Below are positions 31,939 through 39,960 of a DNA stretch of 43,153 nt, one piece after another. Made by a program: the position numbers and the translations under genes. Numbering within the stretch: position 1 is the stretch's first letter; every line of letters begins with the position of its first letter. The DNA is from Actinomadura roseirufa. GTDB taxonomy: Bacteria; Actinomycetota; Actinomycetes; Streptosporangiales; Streptosporangiaceae. The stretch spans positions 1-43,153 of the forward strand of contig NZ_CAACVB010000042.1 in assembly GCF_900659635.1 (NCBI RefSeq), read 5' to 3'. The notes below the pieces were generated by a model, which ran no database searches, was not told the DNA's origin, and was given only the letters and a program-made list of their open reading frames with translations.

Positions 31939-32361
31939 CAGCCCATCGAGGTGCTCCTGGTCGAGGACGACCCCGGCGACGTGCTGCTGACCAAGGAGGC
32001 CTTCGAGCACAACAAGGTCAACAACAACCTGCACGTCGTCCACGACGGCGAGCAGGCGATGGCCTTCCTGCGCCGCGAGGAGGGGTACCCCGGCACCCCG
32101 CGCCCGGACCTGATCCTGCTGGACCTCAACCTGCCGCGCAAGGACGGCCGGGAGGTGCTGGAGGAGATCAAGGCCGACGAGAGCCTGCGCCGCATCCCCG
32201 TCGTCGTGCTCACCACGTCCGAGGCCGACGAGGACATCCTGCGCAGCTACCACCTGCACGCCAACGCCTACGTGACCAAGCCCGTCGACTTCGACCAGTT
32301 CATCTCGGTCGTCCGGAAGATCGATGACTTCTTCGTCTCGGTGGTGAAGCTCCCGAACTGA
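31924..32361 (+). CDS. Rcp1-like single-domain response regulator
   Basis: 145 aa from ATG 31924, eight bases after GAAGG; ATG 31921 is equally possible. It is a lone receiver domain: [18 protein letters not shown], phospho-acceptor in [23 protein letters not shown] and [11 protein letters not shown]. The [23 protein letters not shown] stretch is typical of the Rcp1/CheY-like regulators that pair with phytochrome-type kinases. It has no output domain, so it probably relays phosphate or acts by binding, perhaps competing with the receiver-phosphatase for phosphate from the kinase. It follows the kinase by 49 bases of tandem repeats. Confidence 0.95.
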   Translation: MNEGPQPIEVLLVEDDPGDVLLTKEAFEHNKVNNNLHVVHDGEQAMAFLRREEGYPGTPRPDLILLDLNLPRKDGREVLEEIKADESLRRIPVVVLTTSEADEDILRSYHLHANAYVTKPVDFDQFISVVRKIDDFFVSVVKLPN

Positions 32362-32391
32362 CGCCCGGCCGGGGAGCCCGCGGGGTCGGGC

Positions 32392-33561
32392 TCAGCCGCC
32401 CGGCGGCCCGCCGAACCAGTCGAGGCAGACGATCACCGCGTCGTCCTCCGGCTCGGAGCCCTCGTGGTAGTCGACCAGGTGCCGGATGATCGTGCGGACG
32501 GCCTCGGGCGGGTCCTGCAGGCGGGTGTCGCGCAGCGCGTTCAGCAGCGCGGTGGCCCCGTAGGACTGGCCGGACGGGGCGAGCGCCGCGTGCACGCCGT
32601 CGCTGACCACGATCAGCCGGTCACCGGGCAGGACGGTGAACTCCTCGACCTCGTAGCCGATGTCGCCGAACATGCCGAGTGGGAGCTGCGGCTCGAACGG
32701 GACCCCCTCGGTCACGTTCCCGCGCATCCGGTAGATCTTCGGCGAGCCCGCGTCGATCACCCGGACCCGCCCGGTGGCCAGCTCGAAGTCCAGCAGCAGC
32801 GTCGCGACGTGCTCCTCGCCCCGGTACCGGCCGTAGAGCGCCTGGTCGGCGAGGGCCGCCTGCTCGGCGATGTCGCCGCCGGAGCGGCGCGCGTTGCGCA
32901 GCGCGCTGACCGCGAGGTGGGTGAGCGCCGCCGCGCGCGTCCCCGACCCCATCCCGTTGCTGACGGTCAGCGTGAGCCGCTCCTCCGACACGGCCCAGTC
33001 GAAGTTGTCGCCCCACACCGCGTACGCGGGCTCCAGCTGGCCCGCGAACGCGAACCACTCCGTCCGGCACGAGCGCGGCGGCAGCAGGTCCCACTGCATC
33101 TCGGCGGCCAGCGTCAGCCGCGTCCGCCGCCGGATGCGACGGTACCGGTCGGTGCCCTCGTCGGCGATCTTCAGCGCGCGGGCCAGGACGCCGGCGGCGC
33201 CCTCCAGCCAGTCCGGCTCCGGCGTCCCGTCCGGCAGCCGGACGGTCAGCACGCCGAGCCGCTCGCCGCGCACGCTCATCGGCAGGTGGACGGTGCCGCC
33301 GCCCTCCCGCACGGCGCGCTGCCCGGCGAACGCCCGCCCGGCCGGGGTGTTGTCGATCGGCAGGTCCGCCTCCCCCTTCGCGACCGGGACGAGGTGCGCC
33401 TGCCGGTAGTCCACCAGCAGCAGCCGGACCAGCGTCGCGCCCGAGTGCCGCTCGATCGCCTCGGCGGCGACGCCGGGCAGCTCGTCCGGCCAGGCCGCCC
33501 ACAGCGCGCTCTCCACGGCGCGGAGAGGGCCCTCCACCGGGGGCGCCGGCGGATCCGTCAT
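32392..33561 (-). CDS. PP2C/SpoIIE-type phosphatase with GAF-like N-domain
   Basis: 389 aa from the ATG at 33561, three to eight bases after GGAGGGG. Residues 20-150 look like a GAF sensor (ATLVRLLLVDYRQAHLVPVA, LGVLTVRLPDG). The PP2C domain begins near 165 (TLAAEMQWDLLPPR), with VWGDNFDW, VVSDGVHAA and EPEDDAVIVC. The motif that normally reads GDVMGHG is SNGMGSG, so one expected metal-binding Asp is Asn; activity may be reduced or use a different metal arrangement. It lies tail-to-tail with the response-regulator gene (30-base gap) and divergent from MarR. Probable role: STAS dephosphorylation or a decoy. Confidence 0.88.
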   Translation of the reverse strand: MTDPPAPPVEGPLRAVESALWAAWPDELPGVAAEAIERHSGATLVRLLLVDYRQAHLVPVAKGEADLPIDNTPAGRAFAGQRAVREGGGTVHLPMSVRGERLGVLTVRLPDGTPEPDWLEGAAGVLARALKIADEGTDRYRRIRRRTRLTLAAEMQWDLLPPRSCRTEWFAFAGQLEPAYAVWGDNFDWAVSEERLTLTVSNGMGSGTRAAALTHLAVSALRNARRSGGDIAEQAALADQALYGRYRGEEHVATLLLDFELATGRVRVIDAGSPKIYRMRGNVTEGVPFEPQLPLGMFGDIGYEVEEFTVLPGDRLIVVSDGVHAALAPSGQSYGATALLNALRDTRLQDPPEAVRTIIRHLVDYHEGSEPEDDAVIVCLDWFGGPPGG

Positions 33562-33641
33562 GACCCCTCCGAGGCGGGTGCGGCGTCCGGCCGGACGATC
33601 CAGGGATGCCGTCGAGGACATGGTGTGTAACAGTGGAGGGC

Positions 33642-34109
33642 ATGGTCGCACCGCCGGGTCAGGAAGCCGCGGAATCCGCGGCCGTCCTCGACGACGCGGC
33701 GTCCACGCTGGTGGAGGTGTGGTCCCGCCCCCACAACGCCACGGACGTGCCGGTGCCCTCCACGCAGCTGAGGGCGCTGTTCGTGCTGGAGCGCGGGCCC
33801 GTCAACGTCAGCAGCCTCGCCGCCGAGCTGGAAGCGCTGGTGTCGTCGGCGAGCCGGCTCTGCGACCGGTTGGAGGCGTCCGGGCTGCTGCTGCGCGACC
33901 CCGGCCGGGACCGCCGTGAGGTCACCGTGCGGCTGACGCCGGACGGCCAGGCGCTGCTCGACCGGCTCCGGCTGCGGCGCCGCGAGGAGCTGACCCGCGT
34001 GCTGGCGTCGATGCCCGCCCCGGCGCGGGCCGCGCTGCTGTGGGGGCTGGCGGAGTTCCAGGAGGCCGCCGCCGAGCCCGGGGGCGGCTCCTACTCCATG
34101 CTCGCCTGA
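33642..34109 (+). CDS. MarR-family transcriptional regulator
   Basis: 155 aa from ATG 33642; in-frame GTG 33633 and ATG 33606 are alternatives. GGAGG is only two bases before the chosen ATG, so the start is uncertain. Winged-helix features: TQLRALFVLERGPVNVSSLAAELEALVSSASRLCDRLEASGLL, then the wing RDPGRDRREVTVRLTPDG. Helical dimerisation segments flank it. It is divergent from the GAF-PP2C gene with a very short intergenic region, so it may regulate that gene and itself. The ligand is unknown. Confidence 0.85.
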   Translation: MVAPPGQEAAESAAVLDDAASTLVEVWSRPHNATDVPVPSTQLRALFVLERGPVNVSSLAAELEALVSSASRLCDRLEASGLLLRDPGRDRREVTVRLTPDGQALLDRLRLRRREELTRVLASMPAPARAALLWGLAEFQEAAAEPGGGSYSMLA

Positions 34110-34211
34110 GGGCCCGCGCAGGGCAGCGCGGCGTGCGACACGAGGGACACCACAGGGGGCGGCGCCGGGGGCTCCGCCGGGAGCGCTGCCAGGGGCACCA
34201 CCAGAGACGCC

Positions 34212-34229
34212 GCGCGCGGCCTCGCGCGC
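34212..34229 (+). terminator. 7-bp GC hairpin after marR
   Basis: GCGCGCG 34212-34218 and CGCGCGC 34223-34229 around a four-base loop, about 100 bases after the marR stop. Confidence 0.4.
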
Positions 34230-34309
34230 CGCACCGCGCCCGGGGCCGGATCCGGCCTGCCGCATGATCGTCTCCTCTCGCGGGGCCGTCGCCGCCGCTA
34301 CAGCGTACG

Positions 34310-34440
34310 CCTGCCCGGTACCTGGCTTTCACCCTAATTCTACTAATTGCCATGCAAGTCGGAATATAGCGGCCATTATCAGTGGGCCTCTGTTCCATCT
34401 CCGGACCTCTTTTTTGCAATTCCCCTACGCGCGCCATCCG
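34310..34440 (+). promoter_or_regulatory. AT-rich segment upstream of the L,D-transpeptidase gene
   Basis: The stretch around 34325-34425 is far richer in A and T than any neighbour (for example CCTAATTCTACTAATTGCC and TTTTTTGCAATT). It holds a direct repeat CTAATT/CTAATT and no gene. The region 34110-34460 is otherwise non-coding. It is probably a promoter or protein-binding region; exact boxes are not assignable. Confidence 0.45.
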
Positions 34441-34460
34441 CACCACTAACATCCCGGCCC

Positions 34461-35270
34461 ATGGCGACCAGAAATGCCTTCACCGGGCGATGCCCGGCAC
34501 GGACGGCCGGAGCGCTGGTTCCGGTGGCCGCCGCCCTGCTGCTCGGCGCGTGCGGCGGCTCGTCCCCGGGCCCCTCGCCCGGCCGGGCCGGCGCGGCGGG
34601 CCCGCGCGAAGCGGCCGGGGGCCCCGCGGCGACCACGTTCACGACCCTGACGGGCGTCCCCCGGGACACGACGGCGGCCACGACGGACGGCCTGGTGATC
34701 CACCCGGCCGCGCCCGTGCCCGTGCTCGACCGGCCCGGCGGGCGGCCCGTCGCGACGCTCCCCGCCGAGCAGCTCGGCGCGCCCACCTGGGTCCCGGTGG
34801 TGGAGAGCTCCGGCGACTGGCGGCGCGTCCTGCTGCCGAGCCGCCCCAACGGGTCCAGCGGATGGATCTCCGCGTCCGGCCCGGGGCTGCGTACCGCGCA
34901 CACGCCCTACACCGTCGGCGTGGACGTCGCCCACAGGCGCGTCACGCTGGTCAAGTCGGGCCGCAAGGTCGGCGACTGGGCGGCCGCCGTCGGCGACCCG
35001 AAGACGCCGACTCCGCCGGGCCGGACGTTCGTCATGGCCACGCTCGCGCCCGCCAAGCGGACTCCCAGCCCCATCGTCCTGCCGCTCGGCACGCACTCGG
35101 CGACCCTGGACACCTTCGGCGGCGGCCCGGGGACGGTCGCCCTGCACGGCTGGCCCGACGCCTCGGTGTTCGGCAAGGCCGTCACCCACGGCTGCGTCCG
35201 GGTGCCCGAGGCGGCACTGCGGCAGCTCTCGAAGGTTCCGCTCGGAACCCTCGTGCTCATCACCGCCTGA
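34461..35270 (+). CDS. lipoprotein L,D-transpeptidase (YkuD domain)
   Basis: 269 aa from ATG 34461, which lacks a ribosome site and may be leaderless. Signal sequence with a lipobox LLGAC, so Cys near residue 31 is the lipidated N-terminus. An SH3-like segment (PVPVLDRPGGRPVATLPA...WVPVVESSGDWRRVLLP) precedes the YkuD domain, whose catalytic motif is LHGWPDASVFGKAVTHGCVRV: His, then THGC with the nucleophilic Cys, then Arg. The enzyme makes 3-3 peptidoglycan crosslinks or attaches proteins to peptidoglycan. It lies upstream of the LPVTG protein with 66 bases between, suggesting joint cell-envelope function. Confidence 0.92.
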   Translation: MATRNAFTGRCPARTAGALVPVAAALLLGACGGSSPGPSPGRAGAAGPREAAGGPAATTFTTLTGVPRDTTAATTDGLVIHPAAPVPVLDRPGGRPVATLPAEQLGAPTWVPVVESSGDWRRVLLPSRPNGSSGWISASGPGLRTAHTPYTVGVDVAHRRVTLVKSGRKVGDWAAAVGDPKTPTPPGRTFVMATLAPAKRTPSPIVLPLGTHSATLDTFGGGPGTVALHGWPDASVFGKAVTHGCVRVPEAALRQLSKVPLGTLVLITA

Positions 35271-35336
35271 CCGGCGCATCCCGCGCCGGCGGGCCCTTCC
35301 ACGAACACCTCCACGACGAACGGAGAACGACCCCCC

Positions 35337-36056
35337 ATGCGCACCGTCCTCAGACGCCTGACCACCACCGGGCTGCTGGCCACCGGCCTGCTCGCGCCCG
35401 CCGCGTCCGCCCTCGCCGTCCCCGCCCTCACCGGGACCGCCATCGCCGACACGGGCGGGAGCTCGGCCTACGGGCTCACCGCGACCGGGCCCGTCAACCT
35501 CCCGCCCGTGCCCGCCGTGTCGTCCGGCTCGGGCACGACGCGCAAGACCCTGCTGAAGGAGGAGACCACCCGGCTGGTCACCGCGTCCGTGCTGGACGTG
35601 CGGGCCGTGCCCGGCCGCGCCAGTTCGAGCGTCGCGCGGCTGGCCGTCCCGACGGCGGGGCTGACGGCCGACGCGGTGTCGGCCACCTGCGACGGCGGCC
35701 GCGGCTCGGCGCACCTGGCCAACGCCGTCCTCGCCGGGCGGCGGCTGTCGGCCGCGCCGCCGCCCAACACGACCCTGCCCGTCGACATCTCCGGCGTGGG
35801 ACGGGCCGCGCTGATCATCAACAAGCAGCAGCGGACGCCCGACGGGCGGCTCTCGGTGACCGCCCTGGAGCTCACGCTGCCGATCGGCGGCACGGCGATC
35901 CGCGTCGCGTCCGCCACCTGCGGACACGCTCCCGTGAAGAAGCCGGTGAAGAAGCCCGTGAAGAAGCCGGCCGCGAAGCCCCGCAAGCCCGTCAAGACCC
36001 CCGCCGAGGCGCCGGTGCCCGTCCCGGTCAAGCACGACCTGCCGGTCACCGGCTGA
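35337..36056 (+). CDS. secreted protein ending in LPVTG without membrane tail
   Basis: 239 aa. A Sec signal peptide (residues 1-38, RRLTTTGLLATGLLAPAASALA) is followed by a domain of about 155 residues starting SSAYGLTATGPVNLPPVP, like the choice-of-anchor/SCO1860-type surface proteins, with two Cys likely paired. A Lys/Pro-rich wall-spanning linker follows (KKPVKKPVKKPAAKPRKPVK). The last five residues are LPVTG, a sortase motif, but translation stops at once with no hydrophobic helix or basic tail. Neither other frame beyond the stop supplies one. It may be released, cross-linked by other means, or a decayed sortase substrate. Confidence 0.85.
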   Translation: MRTVLRRLTTTGLLATGLLAPAASALAVPALTGTAIADTGGSSAYGLTATGPVNLPPVPAVSSGSGTTRKTLLKEETTRLVTASVLDVRAVPGRASSSVARLAVPTAGLTADAVSATCDGGRGSAHLANAVLAGRRLSAAPPPNTTLPVDISGVGRAALIINKQQRTPDGRLSVTALELTLPIGGTAIRVASATCGHAPVKKPVKKPVKKPAAKPRKPVKTPAEAPVPVPVKHDLPVTG

Positions 36057-36121
36057 CCCGCGCACGCCGAAGGCCGTGAGGCCGGCCGGCTGAGCCCGCG
36101 CTGAGGGCCGGCACCGAGGCC

Positions 36122-36163
36122 CGCACTGACGGCCCGGGGAGACGTCCCCGGGCCGTCAGTGCG
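36122..36163. terminator. 19-bp perfect bidirectional terminator
   Basis: Arms 36122-36140 and 36145-36163 are exact reverse complements (CGCACTGACGGCCCGGGGA on the left) with the loop GACG. It lies between convergent genes and overlaps the last codons and stop of the STAS gene. Confidence 0.88.
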
Positions 36164-36497
36164 CGGGCCGTAGTGCCTGATCGAGCGTGTCGTGCAGGGC
36201 GAACACCCTCGTGAGCTGGGTCATGTGGAAGACGCCGCGCACCGCCGCCGTGCCGCCCGCGAACACCAGTGACCCGTTCGCGGTGCCCAGCCGGCGGAAC
36301 ACGCCGACCATCACCCCGAGCCCGGTGGAGTCCAGGAAGGTGACGCCACCGAGATCGATCACCAGATGCCGGGCGCCGTCGTCGACGAGGCCGACCAGGA
36401 ACTCGCGGAGCCGCGGGCTGCTGTCGACGTCGATGTCGCCCGCGGCGGCCACGATCGTCCGGTCGCCGTAACGGCGCTGGTGCACACTGAAGTCCAC
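36156..36497 (-). CDS. STAS-domain anti-anti-sigma factor
   Basis: 113 aa from the GTG at 36497, six bases after GGGAG; GTG 36503 abuts that site and is less likely. It is a lone STAS domain: VAAAGDIDVDSSPRLREFL, and the phosphorylation site VTFLDSTGLGVMVGV with the Ser of DSTGLG. Unphosphorylated protein should bind the RsbW-like ATPase encoded just upstream, releasing that protein's target. The two PP2C phosphatases at 29014 and 32392 are candidate activators. The gene ends inside the strong terminator hairpin. Confidence 0.95.
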   Translation of the reverse strand: MDFSVHQRRYGDRTIVAAAGDIDVDSSPRLREFLVGLVDDGARHLVIDLGGVTFLDSTGLGVMVGVFRRLGTANGSLVFAGGTAAVRGVFHMTQLTRVFALHDTLDQALRPAH

Positions 36498-36583
36498 GGT
36501 CACTCCCGAGCCTCAGAGCATTTCCCGGAGGCTACCGGAATGACGCCCGCCGACCGAAGCACCCCGGTCGGCGGGCCCGGAAT

Positions 36584-36982
36584 TCAGCTCGCCAATGATT
36601 TCTCGAAATGCACGATCGCCCCGTTACTGGTCGCGCGCTCGGCGAAGTGCACGTCCTCGGTGAACGCCCGGATCAGCTGCAGCCCGCGGCCGTGTTCGGC
36701 CATCGCCGGGGCCTGCCCGCCGTCCCAGCTCATCGGCCCGCCCGCGCCGCCGTCGATGACCTCCACGACGCACCGCAGCCCGTCCATCCGGGCGCGCACC
36801 TCGTACTCCATGGCGGCCGCGTGCTGGATGACGTTCGCGCACGCCTCGCCCAGGGCGAGGGCGATGTCGGCACGGACGTCGGAGGTGACCCCCATGCCGC
36901 GCAGTGAAGCGTCGAGCGTGTGCCGCACCAGCGGCGCGCTCTCGGCGTTCCTCGGCAAGGTCATTTCGAGAATGACCTCCAT
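36584..36982 (-). CDS. RsbW-like anti-sigma ATPase/serine kinase
   Basis: 132 aa, ATG five bases after GGAGGG. It has a HATPase_c_2 (GHKL) fold: ADIALALGEACANVIQHA contains the N-box Glu and Asn, VEVIDGGAGG is the G1 box, and EHGRGLQLIRAF is the G2 box. Such proteins phosphorylate a STAS partner on Ser and sequester a sigma factor or another protein. It is 86 bases upstream of the STAS gene on the same strand, so they form one unit. No sigma-B-like gene is adjacent, so the final target is unknown. Confidence 0.94.
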   Translation of the reverse strand: MEVILEMTLPRNAESAPLVRHTLDASLRGMGVTSDVRADIALALGEACANVIQHAAAMEYEVRARMDGLRCVVEVIDGGAGGPMSWDGGQAPAMAEHGRGLQLIRAFTEDVHFAERATSNGAIVHFEKSLAS

Positions 36983-37066
36983 GCCAGCCCTCCGTTCCTC
37001 GCTAGCAGCCTGATTTCCCGCTGGCGCCCACCGGAAACTCCGGTCACCGGCCGGTCACCCTAAAAA

Positions 37067-37324
37067 TCAGGACAAACCAGACAGTTCATCGGCGACGGCG
37101 GCCACCGCCGCCGCCCCGTCCCGGGCCAGGTCGATGAGCGCGAAGCGGGCCAGGCCGTGCTGCAGCACGGTCTCCGCCGCGTCCAGCGCCGCCTTCGCCG
37201 TGATCATGCAGTCGCGGGCCCGTTCCATCTCGCCCAGCCCGACGCAGTCGAACGCGACCTGCGCGTCGTGCACGGCCATCCGCACCTGCCGGACGACCTC
37301 GTCGATCCCCGTGCCCGTCCCCAC
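37067..37324 (-). CDS. small all-helical hypothetical protein
   Basis: 85 aa, GTG start six bases after a GGGGG run. The sequence is amphipathic helix throughout (IDEVVRQVRMAVHDAQVAF, MERARDCMITAKAALDAAETVL), with no signal peptide or membrane helix and two Cys. It lies 84 bases upstream of the RsbW-like gene on the same strand and may be co-transcribed. It could be a small regulator of the partner switch; I do not recognise the family. Confidence 0.65.
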   Translation of the reverse strand: MGTGTGIDEVVRQVRMAVHDAQVAFDCVGLGEMERARDCMITAKAALDAAETVLQHGLARFALIDLARDGAAAVAAVADELSGLS

Positions 37325-37438
37325 GGCGCCCCCCGTCCCCCGACGAACTCCGACCAGTGGACGACGCCGCGGTCCCGCTCGGCAAGCCGCCGCACGGGGT
37401 GCCCCTGATCAAGTCCGAAAACCGCCCCTGACCTGGCC

Positions 37439-37486
37439 CGACAGACTGCCCGCCAGACTGCCTGACAGACGGCCCGCCAGACGGCC
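37439..37486 (+). repeat. two copies of a 24-bp repeat
   Basis: CGACAGACTGCCCGCC-AGACTGCC (37439-37462) is followed directly by TGACAGACGGCCCGCC-AGACGGCC (37463-37486). It lies just after the stop of the minus-strand SDR gene. No function evident. Confidence 0.7.
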
Positions 37487-37496
37487 GCCAGGCGAT

Positions 37497-38276
37497 CTAC
37501 CAGGCGGCCTCCTCCGGGTCCTGGCCGAGGACGGAACGGCCGCCGTCCACCGGGACGACCGCGCCGTTGACGAAGCCCGCCGCGTCCGAGAGCAGGAACG
37601 CGACCGTCCCGGCGACCTCCTCGGGAAGCCCGACCCGGCCGGTGGGATGCAGGCGGCGCATCTCCGCCTCGATCCGCGCGGCGTCCGCGGGCGTCCGCCG
37701 GTCGAGGAAGTCCGCGTAGCGCTCGGTGCCGATCGAGCCGAGCGCCACGGCGTTGACGCGGATCCCGCGCGGGCCGTAGTCGACGGCGAGGGCGCGGGTG
37801 AGGCCCTCGGTGGCGGCCTTCGCGGTCGCGTAGGGCAGCGAGCCGCGGACGGGACGGTGCGCCTGGTGGGACGAGACGTTCACGATCGCCCCGCCCGATC
37901 CGGCGGCCAGGAAGCGGCGGACGGCGGTCAGGCCGCCGACGACCGCCGGGCGCAGGTTCAGCGCGACCTGGTCCAGGACCTCCCCGGCGGACGGCGCCTC
38001 CAGCGACGCGGCGTGGAACAGGGCGGCGTTGTTGACCCAGCCGGTGAGGGCGCCCGCCTCCTCGGCGAGGTCGGCGGCGCGCTCGGTGACGGTCTCGTCG
38101 GCGGCGTCCCCGGTCACCGGGAGCACCCGCGGACCGGCCGGATGATCACGGGTCCAGGCGAGGGCGTCCGGGTCCAGCTCGATGACCGCCACGCTCGCGC
38201 CGTCCGCGAGCAGCCGCTCGACGAGCGCGCGCCCGATGCCCCGGCCGCCTCCCGTGACGACGTACGAACGCCCCAT
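37497..38276 (-). CDS. short-chain dehydrogenase/reductase
   Basis: 259 aa from ATG 38276, five bases after AAGGGG; the upstream GTG in frame lacks support. Classical SDR: VVTGGGRGIGRALV cofactor loop near residue 6, NNAALFHAA near 82, catalytic Ser in IVNVSSHQAH, and YATAKAATEGL. C-terminal GFVNGAVVPVDGGRSVLG is the canonical end of FabG-like enzymes. Substrate unknown. It starts 11 bases after the stop of the upstream SDR-DUF2867 gene, so the two are one operon. Confidence 0.92.
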   Translation of the reverse strand: MGRSYVVTGGGRGIGRALVERLLADGASVAVIELDPDALAWTRDHPAGPRVLPVTGDAADETVTERAADLAEEAGALTGWVNNAALFHAASLEAPSAGEVLDQVALNLRPAVVGGLTAVRRFLAAGSGGAIVNVSSHQAHRPVRGSLPYATAKAATEGLTRALAVDYGPRGIRVNAVALGSIGTERYADFLDRRTPADAARIEAEMRRLHPTGRVGLPEEVAGTVAFLLSDAAGFVNGAVVPVDGGRSVLGQDPEEAAW

Positions 38277-38287
38277 GTCCGCCCCTT

Positions 38288-39847
38288 TCACCCGAGATCA
38301 CGTTCACCCCTATCATCCGGGCGGGCCGTCTTCGAGCGCACGGCGTTCTCCTGAGCGGCTTTCTCCCGGGCGGCGTTCTCCCGGGCGGCGTTCTCGTAGG
38401 CGGTGCGCGCGATGGACCGGCACATCCCCCCGAAGATCACCTCGTGGAAGGGGCGGAACGCCCACCAGTAGGCGTGCCCGGCCAGGCCGCGCGGGTGGAA
38501 GAGGGCGCGCTGGGTGACGGCGGTCCGGCCGTCCACCTCGCCGATGCCGAGCTCCAGCCACGCCAGCCCCGGCAGGCGCATCTCCGCGCGCAGCCGCAGC
38601 AGCCGTCCCGGCTCGATCTCCTCGACGCGCCAGAAGTCGACGGTCTCACCGACCCGCAGCCGGTGCGGGTCGCGGCGGCCGCGGCGCAGGCCGACGCCGC
38701 CGACCAGCCGGTCCAGGACGCCCCTGACCCGCCAGGCGATCGGGAAGGAGTACCAGCCCCGGTCGCCGCCGATGCCCTCGATGACGTCCCACAGCGGACC
38801 CGGCGCCGCGTCCGCGGGGCACGACCGCTCGTCGACGTAGAGGCTGCCGCCCGCCCAGTCCGGGTCGGTGGGCAGGGGGTCGCTGGGGGCGCCGCGGACC
38901 GCGGCCGACGACCAGCGCGTGGCGACGTCCGCCTCGCGGATGCGGCGCAGCGCCAGCTCCACCGAGCGCTCGAAGCCGGTCGGCCCGCCGGGCGGCGGCG
39001 CGACGTGGCCGGCGATGTCGTTCTCGGCGGCCACCACCTCATTGCGCAGCGACTCCACCAGCGGCCGGGCCAGCCCGCCGGGGACCGGGGTGATCCCGCC
39101 GACCCACAGGCTCGACAGCCGCGGGCTCAGCACCGGCACCGGGACGATCACGCGCGGCCGCAGCCCGGCGACGGCGGCGTAGCGGCGCATCATGTCCTCG
39201 TAGGTCAGGACGTCCGGACCGGCGATGTCGAAGGCCCGGCTCACCTCGGCGGGCAGCTCGGCGCACGCGGTCAGGTAGTGCAGGACGTCGCGGATCGCGA
39301 TCGGCTGGATCCGGGTGTGCACCCACCGGGGCGTCACCATGACCGGCAGCCGCTCGGTGAGGTAGCGGAGCATCTCGAACGACGCCGACCCGGACCCGAT
39401 GATCACCGCGGCGCGCAGCCAGGCCGTGGGCACCCCGCCGGCCAGCAGGATCTCGCCGACCTCGGCGCGGGAGCGCAGATGCGGCGAGAGCTGCTGGTCG
39501 GGGACCATCCCGCCCAGGTAGACCAGGCGGCCGACCCCGGCCTCGCGCGCCGATCCGGCGAACGTGCGGGCGGCCTCCCGGTCGGTGTCCGCGAAGCCTC
39601 CACCGCCGCCGATCGCGTGGATCAGGTAGTACGCGACGTCGACGCCCTCCAGGGCGCGGAGCGTCGCGTCCGGGTCGGTGGCGTCCGCCTCGGCGATCTC
39701 GACCCGTCCCGCCCAGGGATGGTCGCGCAGCCGCTGCGCCGAGCGGGCCATGCACCGCACCCGGTACCCGGCGTCCAGCAGTTTCGGTACCAGCCGCCCC
39801 CCGATGTAGCCGCTGGCGCCGGTCACCAGGCACAGCCGTCCGGTCAC
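38288..39847 (-). CDS. NAD-dependent epimerase/SDR-like protein with DUF2867 domain
   Basis: 519 aa. Residues 1-290 are an atypical SDR/NmrA-like Rossmann domain: CLVTGASGYIGGRLVPKLL near residue 6, then VAYYLIHAIGGGGGF and YLGGMVPD. Residues 300-490 are a DUF2867-type domain (LWDVIEGIGGDRGWYS, AVTQRALFHPRGLAGHAYWWAFRPFHEVIF). The last 35 residues form a charged tandem repeat (ENAARENAAREKAAQENAVR) encoded by near-perfect 15-bp DNA repeats at about 38340-38400. The enzyme activity is unknown. It is divergent from the FAD gene, with 113 bases between, and may share its promoter region. Confidence 0.9.
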   Translation of the reverse strand: MTGRLCLVTGASGYIGGRLVPKLLDAGYRVRCMARSAQRLRDHPWAGRVEIAEADATDPDATLRALEGVDVAYYLIHAIGGGGGFADTDREAARTFAGSAREAGVGRLVYLGGMVPDQQLSPHLRSRAEVGEILLAGGVPTAWLRAAVIIGSGSASFEMLRYLTERLPVMVTPRWVHTRIQPIAIRDVLHYLTACAELPAEVSRAFDIAGPDVLTYEDMMRRYAAVAGLRPRVIVPVPVLSPRLSSLWVGGITPVPGGLARPLVESLRNEVVAAENDIAGHVAPPPGGPTGFERSVELALRRIREADVATRWSSAAVRGAPSDPLPTDPDWAGGSLYVDERSCPADAAPGPLWDVIEGIGGDRGWYSFPIAWRVRGVLDRLVGGVGLRRGRRDPHRLRVGETVDFWRVEEIEPGRLLRLRAEMRLPGLAWLELGIGEVDGRTAVTQRALFHPRGLAGHAYWWAFRPFHEVIFGGMCRSIARTAYENAARENAAREKAAQENAVRSKTARPDDRGERDLG

Positions 39848-39960
39848 GGGTCCCCGCCCTTCCTCAGCCCCTCGGAGGGGCGGATGTACCCCGCCCCGGC
39901 GTGCGCAAGCGCCGCGTATTCCGGGCTCACGCGGGCATGGAGCCCGGCGGAGGTGTCCAC

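Noticed and set aside
36057..36100. Frameshift hiding the membrane tail of the LPVTG protein
   Set aside because: Neither alternative frame after the stop encodes a hydrophobic stretch.
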